64,000 nucleotides of DNA from Euleptes europaea (lineage: Eukaryota; Chordata; Lepidosauria; Squamata; Sphaerodactylidae), in NCBI RefSeq assembly GCF_029931775.1, contig NC_079332.1:17439186-17503185 (forward strand), written 5' to 3'. Made by a program: the position numbers and the translations under genes. Of the stretch, positions 23,301 through 35,300 are shown piece by piece. The notes beneath the pieces are model-generated. The model ran no database searches, was not told where the DNA came from, and was given only the letters and a program-made list of their open reading frames with translations. How positions within the stretch are numbered: position 1 is the stretch's first letter; each line of letters starts with the position of its first letter.

Positions 23301-26300
23301 CAGGCTGTTCATGGGGGGTGGGGGCTCTTCAGCTTCATCACTGCGACCCCTAAGCGACACACCCACACGACAGCAGGAGAGACTAACAGGCTGGAGAATT
23401 GGGCTAAAACCAATAAAATGCACTTCAACAGAGATAAATGTAAACTTCTGCATTTAGGTACAAAAAATCAAATGCATAATTATAGGATGGGGGAGATTTG
23501 TCTTAGCAGTAGTGTGTGCGAAAAGGATCTTGGGGTCTTAGTAGACCAAACACTGAACATGAGTCAGCAGTGTGATGCGGTAGCTAAAAAGGCAAATGCC
23601 ATCTTGGGCTGCATTAACAGAAGTATAGTGTCCAGATCACATGAAGTGATGGTATCGCTTTACTCTGCTCTGGTTAGACCTCACCTAGAGTATTGTGTTC
23701 AGTTTTGGGCACCACAATTTAAGAATGATGGAGATAAGCTGGAAAGTGTCCAGAGGAGGGCAACAAAGATGGTGAGGGGTCTGGAGACCAAGTCTTATGA
23801 GGAAAGGTTTAAGGAGCTGGGGATGTTTAGCCTGAAAAGGAGAAGACTGAGAGGGGATATGATAACCATCTTCAAGTACTAGAGGATGGTGCCGAGTTGT
23901 TTTCTGTTGCCCCAGAAGGTGGGACCAGAACCAACAGGTTAAAATTAAATCCGAAGAGTTTCCATCTAGACATTAGGAAGAATTTTCTAACAGTTAGAGC
24001 GGTTCCTTGGTGGAACAGGCTTCCTTGGGAGGTGGTAAGCTTTTTTCCCCTGGAGGTTTGTAAGCAGAGGCTAGATGGCCATCTGTCAGCAATGCTGATT
24101 CTATGAACTTAGGCAGTTCATGAGAGGGAGGGCATCTTCTGGGCACTGGGGTGTGTGTGTGGGGGAGGTAGTTGTGAATTTCCTGCATTGTGCAGGGGGT
24201 TGGACTAGATGACCCTGGTGGTCCCTTCCAACTGTATGATTCTGCTCTAGCAGGGCTGCTCTTACATAAGAAAAGCCCTGTTGGATCAGGCCAAGGCCCA
24301 TCAAGTCCAGCGGCCAACCAGGTGCCCCTAGGAACCCAGCAAACAAGACTTTGACTGCAGCAGCATTGTCCTGCCTGTGTTCCAAAGCATCTAATATAAT
24401 AGCCATGCTCATCTGATCCTGGAGAGAATAGGTATGCATCATGACTAGTAGCCATGAATAGCCCTCTCCTCCATGAACATGTTCCCTCTTAAAGCCTTCC
24501 AAGTTGGCAGCCATCACCACATCCTGTGGCAGGGAGTTCCACAAATTAACCATGCATTGTGTGAAGAAATAGTTCCTTTGGTCTGTTTTGAATCTCTCAG
24601 CCTCCAGCTTCAGCAGATGACCCCTTGTTCTGGTATTATGAGTGAGGGAGAAAAGCTTCTCCTTGTCCACTCCACACCATGCATAATTTTATAGGCCTTT
24701 ATCATGGCTCCCCTTAACTGCCTTCTTTCCAAGCTCAACAGCCCTAAGCAGGCAGTTGCAGGAGGCACCTCAGCACCCATGCACCAGCGCCTCAGTTGGC
24801 CTCGGCTTGTGCTCGGCTGATTTCTGGCAATGGCCAGCCGCTGGCTACAGGTGGGCCGGCCAGAGCAGCATTCAGCTCGAGCCTCTTTCTGCCCCCTGCA
24901 GTTACAGCACCAAGAGCCCCTCCCTGCAGTCTGAGACGGTCCACTACAAGCGTGGGGTGAGCCAGCAGTTCTCGCTGCCCTCCTTCAAGATCGACTTCTC
25001 CGACTGGAAGGAGGATGAGGTAACCCGCCTGCTCTCCCGGGCTCTTGAATCCGCCCTCTCTGCTCCCCCCTGGCCTCTTGTGGCTCAGGCGCATGGCTCC
25101 TGGGTGGGCTTGTGGCTTTTCGTACCAGTCTGGGGAGTGGAAAGAGCAGCTGGGAGGTGGAGCCGAGCACAGCCTTGCCCCGGAGGGAGAGCTGGCAGTG
25201 GGCGGCCCTTGGGGGTCCCGCCTCCCTTCGAGAAGCAGGGGCTGCCCCTCTGCCGTGCCACCGGGCCGGATCCCTCAGCGCCTGGCCCTGGGCCTTTGCC
25301 TCTACAACTGACCTCTCTTGCCTTGCTTTCCTCTCCCAGCTGAACTTTGACCTGGACCGCGGCGTGTTCCCTGTTGTCATCCAGGCCGTGGTGGACGAAG
25401 GCGATGGTAAGTGAGAGGAAGGGGCCTCAGTCATGATTCTGTTTCAGAAAGTGCAAGGGCTGAAGAGGCGGGCAGGTGACACAACTGACCTTTCTGCAGG
25501 CCTCAAAGGGCACATATTCCACCCAGAGAGAATTTGTGCAAGAGGCAAACAGCTGAGTGTCTGACGCTCCAGACTGCTGCGGAAGGACCAGGCCTTAGAC
25601 TTGGCATGCAGGAGATTGGGGGGTGCCGGTGGGAGATTGCTTGTGCTCTCCGGCCCATGGGGAAAGGGCCATGAGCAAAAGAGTATGCGATGGAGGCTCT
25701 GGGTACCTTTGAGAGAGGAGCCTTGCTGGGGAGAGTCTTTGTCCTCAGAGTGGGGCCTGTCTGAACTGGGACGGGCTGAAGGCACTGCATGGAGGGCTGT
25801 GCCGCCCATTATCCTTTGCCGAGCCACAGAGTGCACTCGGGTGCCTCTGTAAACGATCCAAGCTCGGCATTCTCTGCCAGGGAGTGAAATCCCAGGAGCT
25901 CTTTCGGTCTGTTGTGACGGAAGAGCTTTTTGCATGGACTGAGCAGAAATGCAGGACTGGCTGCTGACCGGGTAGCAGAGAAAAGAGCGCCACACACGCC
26001 CGGATCCTGCAGGGTCATCAGATCTAATCTCGCTCCCCTCTTGGCTGGCAGAGCTGCTGGGAAGGTGCCCATGACTGCCTGGGGGAAGGGGAGGGTCTCT
26101 CTGAGCAGGCCCTTCCAGCTCCACAGTTACGACGGGAATCCCAAGTGTGGGGGGGCAGCCATGGGGCTTCCCAAGCATCTGGGCCCCCGGTTCTCCTGGG
26201 CCTCTGGTTTCTCTTCCAGTGGTGGTGGAAGTGACAGGCCATGCGCACATCCTCCTGGCTGCCTTTGAAAAGGTAAGAGAGGCTCTTGCAGGGGTGTTAT

Positions 26301-29300
26301 GGGACAGCAGAAGCGCTCCTCTTGTGCTGAATGGGGGGGGGGGAAAGCACTGACTTTGTCCCTGAGGCAGCTGGGTCTATGCGGGGTCATTTGTGGGGGC
26401 TGGAGCACCGGAGAGGCAAGAGCGCCCTTCCGCAGCGCAGCCTCCTTGCCTGGCTCTCTCCTGTCTCTGTTGCCTCGGCCCCTTTCCTGCTTCCCACACA
26501 ACCCACCTCCTGCTTTTAAACAGAAAACCAGTATACCAATAGGGGAGTGGTACCCAAAGTACACATACACAGAAAAAAAAATACCACTAGACACCTGAAT
26601 GTGATCAATTATATAATTTCAAAAAGGTGATTTATAATTCCAAATGTACACTTATAATATTCAGAATACTTATGTCCAAACAATGCAAACTATCCATACA
26701 AGGTTTCACGATTATGTCCTTGTTTCGTATCAGCTTCATCAGAAGTCTGTTGCTTTATATCTTGCTATTTGCAGGAGAATCTTGACCGTTTCTTTTAGTC
26801 TCTCTGATTTTAATCCTGTTGCCAAGCAGATTGTTCTGTTTGAGCTGGTAGACCACGCCGGTGCGGCATCAGCCTTTCGCCCAGGTCTGTAAATTCTCCT
26901 GTAAATAGCAAGATATAAAGTAACAGACTTCTGATAAAGCTGATGCGAAACAAGGACATAATCGTGAAACCTTGTATAGATAGTTTGCATTGCTTGGACA
27001 TATTTTGAATATTATAAGCGTACATTTGGAATTATAAATCACCTTTTTGAAATAATATAATTGATCATATTCAGGGGTATAGGGGCATTTTAAATGGAAA
27101 ACCGGCAGCACCTGCGGTCTCTGAGCTTGCTGGTGGAGTTAGTTGGCCGGCAGGTTCCGTGCATCTGTGCCGGGATGCTGAAAACCATCCTTGTGGGAGT
27201 GGGCCGGTGGCTTCCTTCTCACCTGCTTCTGGAGTTGTGTAGAGCCGCACTGATCTCCTTTTCCTCTCTGGTTGCTCCCTCCTCTCCCACAGCATGTCGA
27301 TGGCAGTTTCTCTGTGAAGCCCTTGAAGCAGAAGCAGATCGTAAGTTCTCATGGATCAAGGAGTGATTTAAAATATTTATTAGCCGCCTTTCTTCCTTAC
27401 AGCGCTCGTGGCAGCTTAAAATTATCATAAAATGCATGAAACAGATCACATAAAAACCATAAAACCAAAATTTAAAATAGCAGTTTGGGACTCCCCTTTG
27501 AGTCAGCTCCAGGTTCGGCTGAAATTCTGAATGTCTCCTGAGAGACCCTGCCCCTTGTCCGTCCGTTTCCCCCCCCCCCTCCCAAGATTGAGTTGCATTC
27601 TGAAGTTCCTGCCGGGAACTTTTGTTTTGCCTTCACAAAGGATCTTGCTGGAAACTAACAAACGAGCAAGGTTTGCCTTGAGTGGACATGAGAATGGAAA
27701 ACGGGGCAAGAGAAATCTTTAAAGGGAGCCCCCATGACAGGCAGAAGGGCTTGATGTGTCATTTGGTCAGATCTAAGCACGGGGACGGATGGACAAGAAG
27801 GTTTAGTCACATGACGCGTGATCCATTTCTTAGACTAGAGGAGGGAGGGGCTGCGGCAGCCACTGGGTAAGGAATTCTGCAGCCAGGTGGCCAACCGAGG
27901 GCGGGTGGAGGACAGCCACCGCTCCTTTGCCTGCTCCCCTTCTGGAACTGCCAACTTCCTTGCTGGTTGGTGGGTGCCTGTTTCTTGAGCTTGAAGCAGA
28001 CAGAAGTCCCATAGGTACTGCATGGGGAGAGTGTAAGGTGTAACCATAAGGCACTTATAACGCTCCAGCTTCCAATTCCTGGGACAGGTTGCTTCAGAGG
28101 CCAAATGAGAGAGAGAACTTTGTTCTTAAAGCAAGGCAGGAAAGAGAGCAGAGTTGGCCACTCTCCTGAACTCTCCCCTCTTTGGCCCACCTGATCTGGA
28201 CCGTGCAGGCTGATCCACCCATGTGACAATTATGTAAATTATGAGAGCCATTGTGGTGTAGTGGTTAAGAGCAGTGGTTTGGAGCGGTGGACGCTGAGCT
28301 AGAGAACCGGGTTTGATTCCCCACTCCTCCACATGAGTGGTGGAGGCTAATCTGGTGAACTGGTTTTGTTTCCCCACTCCTACACATGAAGCTAGCTGGG
28401 TGACCTTGGGCTAGTCACAGCTCTCTTAGAGCTCTCTCAGCCCCACCTACCTCCCAGGGTGTCTGTTGTGGGGAGGGGAAGGGAAGGTGATTGTAAGCTG
28501 GTTTGATTCTTCCTTAAGTGTTAGAGAAAGTCGACATATAAAACCAACTCTTGTTCTGCCCCCCCTTCCCAGGTGGATCGGGTCAGCTACCTGCTTCAGG
28601 AGATATACGGCATCGAGAACAAGAACAATCAGGAGACGAAGGTGAGAAGAGGTGGCCTGCAGCCCCTGAGTTGGAGGTTGGAAGATGGCTGTGGAGGGGC
28701 AGGGGAGCCCCTTGTGTCCAGGGGAGGCCCTTCCTTCTCTCGCTGCCATTCTGGGACAGGGCCAGGAGCCAGTGTGGGGCAGCGGTCGGCACATCTGAGG
28801 GTTAGAATCAAAGAATCAAGAGTTGGAAGGGACCACCAGGGTCATCCAGTCCAACCCCCTGCACAATACAGGAATTTCACAGCTACCTCCCCCCCCACAC
28901 TCCCAGTGACCCCTACTCCATGCCCAGAAGATGGCCAAGATGCCCTCCGTCTCATGACCTGTCTAAGGTCATAGAATCAGCGTTGCTGACAGATGGCCAT
29001 CTAGCCTCTGCTTAAGAACCTCCAGTGAAAGAGGCTCACCCGAGGAAGCCTGTTCCACTGGCGAACCTCTCTAACTGTTAGAAATTTCTTCTTCTGTCTA
29101 GATGGAAACTCTTTTGATTTAATTTCAACCCGTTGGTTCTGGTCCGACCTTCTGGGGCAACAGAAAACAACTCCTCACCCTCCTCTATATGAAAGCCCTT
29201 CAAGTACTTGAAGATGGTTCTCATATCCCCTCTCAGTCTTCTCCTCTGCAGGCTAAACATACCCAGCTCCTTCAACCAATCCCCGCTTGTCCACGCAGCG

Positions 29301-32300
29301 GACGCCCTGTCTTTCGGCCTACCCTCCAGGGTGGTCATCAGTATCAGGCAGGGAGGGGAGAATTACTGCACGGCATTCCCGAAAGGAAGGGGCCGTAAAT
29401 GTGTGGCGGGCGAGTCTGACTGGTGGGGGAACGGGGGCAGAAATGGGGGGTCTCGGACGGCGGGGGAGAATCTGACAGCTCAGGGGGAGCTGCCTCTTAC
29501 GGCTCCCCAGAGAGGTCCCAGGGAAATCCCTTCCTCCTCCTCCTCGCAGCCCTGCGACGACGAGAACAGCGACAACAGCAACGAGTGTGTGGTGTGCCTC
29601 TCGGACCTGCGGGACACCCTCATCCTGCCCTGCAGGCACCTCTGCCTCTGCAACTCCTGTGCCGACACCCTGCGCTACCAAGCCAACAACTGCCCCATCT
29701 GCCGCTTGCGTGAGTCGGAGGAGGCCGCTGCTCCTCCGTGGGGGGCTCTTCCGCTCTCGGGCAGCTCTGCTGCGTGCGTGAGATTCTCCGCTGGGGCCCC
29801 CGCTTCCGTGGTTTAATACGCATCGCCAGCCTTATGTGGGAAGGAGCTTTCTGGAGGTCCTGGGGTGGAGGTTTCTGGGCTGGAAGGCGTACCTGTTCCT
29901 TAGATGAAATTAATGCCCTGGCATGGCAGCAGGGGCTCATATGGCCAGCCCAGCCCTGCCCGTTTGTGCTGCTAGAAGCCAGCCCTCCCCTCAGCCCCAG
30001 GGCAGTCATCCTAAGCAGCTTGGCCAGTGGGCTGTTAGGGGGTCCCGAGCCTCACACAGGCTCCTTGAATGTGGGCAGCGGCACTGAGTGGGCTGAGCAG
30101 GTCATCTCATCCCAGAGGCTTCCAATGCCCACGGTCATGGTGCCACTCGTCTTCCCTCCCAGCCTTCCGGGCCCTGCTGCAGATCCGAGCGGTGAGGAAG
30201 AAGCCGGGGGCTCTGTCCCCCATCTCCTTCAGCCCAGTCTTGGCCCAGACGCTGGACCACGACGAACACTCGGTGAGGGGCTGCAGCTCTTGGGGTAGGG
30301 AGGGGGGACCTGCTTGGAATACAGATGGTCTCCAGTTCCATCCCCGCCACCTTCAGCTTATGGGGGAAGGGTGGCCCATGTCGGGGAAGACCCTGGGGGT
30401 GAACCGCTGCCACGGAGAGAGGATGGGGTTGAGCTCGAGGGGCTGCTAAGGCAGTGTCATGGGCTCAGCAGAACGAGCTGTCATGTGTGTCGAGAGGCAG
30501 CGTGTCCTCATGAGTAGTTTGTGTGTGTGTGTGTGTGGGGGGTCTTGGGCATGGTGACCAGGACCTTTGCAGGTCCCACTGCAGCCTTGAGTCATGGAAA
30601 CGGTAACGGTCGACCTAGGAGGGAGCATGGTGGCCAAGGAAAGGCTCTGTAAAGTTGGCAAAGCAAAAAGAGAATGAGAGCCCCTGGGTCGGTTTGGTTG
30701 GGTCCTGGGAACACGAGATCCCAGCGGTGGCACTGGAGTCTCCCCCTGTGGGCGAGAGGCTTAGCGGTGCTGGAGGCGTCGCCGGTGTCTGGCTGGTGGT
30801 GGGGAAGAGCAGGTCAGGGGTGAGCCAGGAAACCCAGCAGTGCAGAGGTGGAAGAGCTTTGCCTTGCTCTCCCTGCAGTGTTCGGACAACATCCCTCCTG
30901 GCTACGAGCCCATCTCCCTGCTGGAGGCCCTGAATGGCCTACGCTCTGTCTCGCCTTCCCTCCCTTCCGCTCCCCTCTATGACGAGATCACCTACACAGG
31001 GGTGCTTGACGGGCTCCCCCCACCCGGAAGACCCCTTGTGGGGCTCGACCGAGCCGTGGAGAGCAGTCACCAGAAGAGCAAACGCAGCAAGTCACCAGAC
31101 AGGTGAGCGGCTCGGCCTGGGGAAGGGAGGGACCGCGGAGGGGCGGCCTGAGGTCCTTCCCTCTCTCCCGCAGGTTGGTACTGTCCATTCTTCGAGGCGG
31201 CTGGACTCGGGATCTCAACCTGACAGCTCTCACAGGGCTTTGCTTGGACCCTGCCACTCTCAGGAGAGGCCTGAGGGACTTCTGAGCCCACTTCCCCTCT
31301 GGGCTGGGGGCTGGGCGGGAAGCAAGCGTTGGCCAGGAGAGGACAAAGCCGCACCCCTGTTCCTCTCCACCCTTCCAACGGAGCTGGCTTCTCAAGCACA
31401 GCCGCCAACCTTCTTTCATTCTCCGCAGCGCCCTCCGGTCACCGTCTTCGCCGATCCACGAAGAAGACGAGGAGAAGCTCTCCGAAGACTCTGACCTGCA
31501 GCCGCCGCTGAGTGGGACGGAGCTCATTCTTTGCGAGAGCAACTCCCCCGAGGTGAGCTTCTCTTGTGCCCACGTGCCCCCTAGCCTCTTGGCAGATGCA
31601 GCAGGTCCAGACCAGCTGCTCCATGGAAGTACTGCAGTCAACTGCCCACAACTGCTGGGCTACTGGATGCCCCACGAAATGGGGGCCGTGGGTGGGTGTT
31701 GGGTGGGTGTGGCTGCACTTGGGGCTACAGGAAGAGCTCCCCGATTCCTGAAGGGTCTGGATCTTTGTCCACCAGACCCTGCTGAGGTCTGCAGTTGGAA
31801 GTGAGGATCCAGCGGGGGCCTTGCTGTTGCATCTGAACCCAGGCCTCCAAAACTGGTGGGGGGAACAGAGCCATTCTTCCAATTGATGCCAATGGCTAAG
31901 AAAAGGGCAAGTCTGCCCTCCTGCGCCAGGCTGGCTCCCATAGCTGAGTTTTGGAGGTGCCGTGGGAGGCTTTTTCTCCTCTGAAGTGTACGCAGAGCCA
32001 GCCCTCTGCCCTTCACCCCTCCTTTCGTTATCCTGTTTCTGGGGGGCACCACCGTCATTGGTCAGGCGCTTGGCAGGGGGTGAGATTTCCACATTCTGCT
32101 TCTGGGTTGCGGAAAGCATGCTCCCTGCTGCTGCTGAGCCCCGCCCACTCCTTCTTCAAGCTTTGCAGCTGGAAAGCAGGGCAGCCAGTTGGGGCGGGGA
32201 GGTTGGATTCTGTGGTGTTGCTCAGCCTGCTCTCTGCTGCTGCCAGAACCACAGACAGGTGGGCTTTAAGAAGGCCCATAGAGGACTCTCCCCTGGGAAA

Positions 32301-35300
32301 GCCGCCACTTAAAAATGACCTTGCTTTACAACCAAATCACAGCAGCGCAGCAGGAGAGAGATGGTGCCTTGAAAAAAAGCAGTTCTCGTTTGAATGAGTA
32401 AAATCAGGATGATGATGCCGGGATTCGCTGAATGCTGCTGTTGCTCTCCTCTCCAACCTGAACCTGTGGACGGAAAACCATTCCTGAAAGGACGTCTATT
32501 CAGAAGTTGTTCAGGAACGGCTCCGCCCAAGTTTGTTTCCCTTTGGCAGACTCTGGTCATTTATGCCTGGGAGTTTGACCTGAGGTTCGTTGCTGGCAGG
32601 ACCCACACTTTCCTGTAGAAATCTTTGCACTAGCAGTCCCCAAGCTGAAATCAAGTCTCTGCCCCTTTAAATACTGTTTTGTAATTGGCTTACTTGTAGT
32701 GCTTACTGTGAGAGAAAATCCCCTCCAAACCCAACTGCCACATAAAAAAGCATTTTAAGAACAACAACATAAAAACCGGAGCAATCTGAAAGTGGTGGTG
32801 GGGGGAATCCAAGCCTCGGTTTTAAAAAAGCCTTTCTTGTGCTCAGAAAGAGCTCCGAGGATGCAGGAAGCATTTGAATCCCCGCCTCTGTCCATGCTGC
32901 TTTGTAATTGACTGTGAGTGAAACCAGGCTTGTGTGCCCCGCACTTTGCTTTCTGCATGGGGATTTCACCTGGGCTGAGCTCAGGGGAGAGGGAACAGTC
33001 GGGTTAACAGAGGAATGGGAAGACCTGGATGGCAGCGAGGTCACCACTAATGGAGGGGAAACTCATGCATAACTCCAAGGAACAACCAAGACAGACCGGG
33101 GGTGAACGTGAGTCGAAGTACCCATGCATAAATGACCTCAGACAACCAGTTTCCATGTTATGATGCAGCAAAACGGAGTCAGTGGAGGCAGGAGCCTCCA
33201 GCTCGGAATCGAGGTCTCCCACAGAAACAGAGGCCCTGATCGTGTGGATGCAATATTTTGAACTTGGGCTGTGTAAAGTGGATGTTTCCCTCCCTCCACT
33301 ACCCTTCAGCAGTCATCTCTGCCCCCTGAAATTGTTCCCCTGTGGGAGTCCAAGGGGAGGGGCACAGTGGGGAGGAAAACAGCAAGTGATGCTCCCCCGT
33401 CCTCTTCTGCAAACGGAGGGGTCATGAGTCAGCAGAAAGGCAGCCTCTTCCATCCTTTGGCCCTTCATGAAAGTGTGTGTTTTTTAAGACATTAAATTAC
33501 TATTAGCTGTTGCATCAAGAGCCTTTGCCATATTACATAGCTCCTAATCATTAGGAAAGCCTCCAGCATCATTCATATTGGACCTCATGTTTCTAAAAAT
33601 GGATCGGAGAAAGGAGGCAGAGCTTATTCCAGCAGCTGTCCCACACAGAAGGAACGGGGCTGTCTCTCACACTCTTCCTCGGATCCTCTCTGCAGCAGTT
33701 GAAATGTGGGCAGAAGGACCCACAGACCTCCCCCACGGTCTAAGGGGACAGCTTTTATTAGGACCCATAACAGACCTCTGCCTTGTTTGGGCTTGAATGA
33801 ACCTCTGACTACCCCAAACAAAGTCTGATAGCCTTTTTTTGCCAGCATTACTGCTCCCTGGCGCTAATTGGCAAAGGCAGGCAGATGTACAGGAAAAGGA
33901 TCCTGGGAAGAACTGACATTTTAACGGAAGTGATTCAAGCAAACAGAGAGCATCTATCCACATTTTTTAAAAAGCTACCTGAAGTAAAAGGCAGTTAATC
34001 TCTGCTCTCGGTGCCAAGTGTGATGTTAACATCTACATGCAGAGCTGATTTATTATTTTAAAAGTAAATCCGTACTATGCAATGAAATGGGTCATTTATC
34101 TCTGTTCACCTCTGATGCAGCAGTTAAGCCAAAATCTATCATTGCCATAAAGGCTGAAAGAAGCAGAACGGCTGTTCCAACTAAAGCTCCACGTGGCTTT
34201 CTCTCTCAGCCTTCACAGGACAGTTTTTGCCTGATTCACCCAGATCACTAGTAACTGGATCCCGCAGCTTTGATCAAACTATCTAACCCCAGCAACCAGC
34301 AGTCTGATAGCAAACACAGGCAGCAGCTGTGATGGCGAGGTTCCTCTTTTCAAAACGGAAGAATCGGTCAGGAGTTGAGTGAGAATCCTCTCCAGCCGGA
34401 GAGCTTGTGGGGAGCTTTCAGTGCAGCCCTACTGAAGGGGGGCGCGTATTCGGTTTAGGGGCCGAGCCAGAAACAGAGGGATGCCCCCTCTGCCCACCTG
34501 GGAATGTTCCCCATGCCTTTCTCCTCTTGGACTGGAAGGATGGTGCCCCCTCCCGCCCAATGAGAACTGGCTAGTGGGGATCCTGGCAGAGCTTGCAAAC
34601 TGGTGCGGCTGGTCTGGAGAGGGAGAAGGCCCAAGTTCTCTCGCCGTTCCCATTCCTGAATCTCCCACCACAGATCTGCTTTGCTAGCATGGCCTAATCT
34701 CATAGAATCGTAGAGTTGGAAGGGGGCCATACCGGACATCTAGTCCAGCCCCCTGCTCAATCCCTAGGATCGGCCTAGAGCATTCCCGACAAGCGTTTGT
34801 CCAGCCTCTGCTTAAAGACTGCCAGAGAAGGGGAGCTCTCCACCTCTCTCACCCAGGGTCTCCCTTTGGGGCTTGCAGGTCCTCCCTTCCCCCCCCCCCG
34901 CCCCGATCAAGGTGATTCCCTCCACCTCAGTGGAAGACAGGCTTGCTACCAGCCGTGGGCTTCTGAGGCCAATGGCCCAGGGCGCTCCCGCTGCCTCTTC
35001 CTTGTGGCTGCCGTCTGGGTCCTGCCTCTGCAAGCATCCTGCAGAAGCCTCCGGGCCAAGCCATGCATCCCAGAAGTCTCCTTCTGTGCTCACTGCTTCC
35101 TTCAAGGGATTGGACTGATCTCAGCGGGGTATGTGTGTGTGTGGAGTTTAGCTTAGAATCATAGAATCATAGAGTTGGAAGGGACCACCAGGGTCATCTA
35201 GTCCAACCCCCTGCACAATGCAGGAAATTAACAACTACCTCCCCCCACATCCCCAGCTTATTGTTGTTATGGTCATAGACCAGTGGGGAGGTGCTCTACT

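Noticed and set aside
22929-23453. 174-residue minus-strand open frame in MGRN1 intron 4
   Set aside because: It overlaps the start of a plus-strand CR1 copy and has no domain; GC-rich chance frame.
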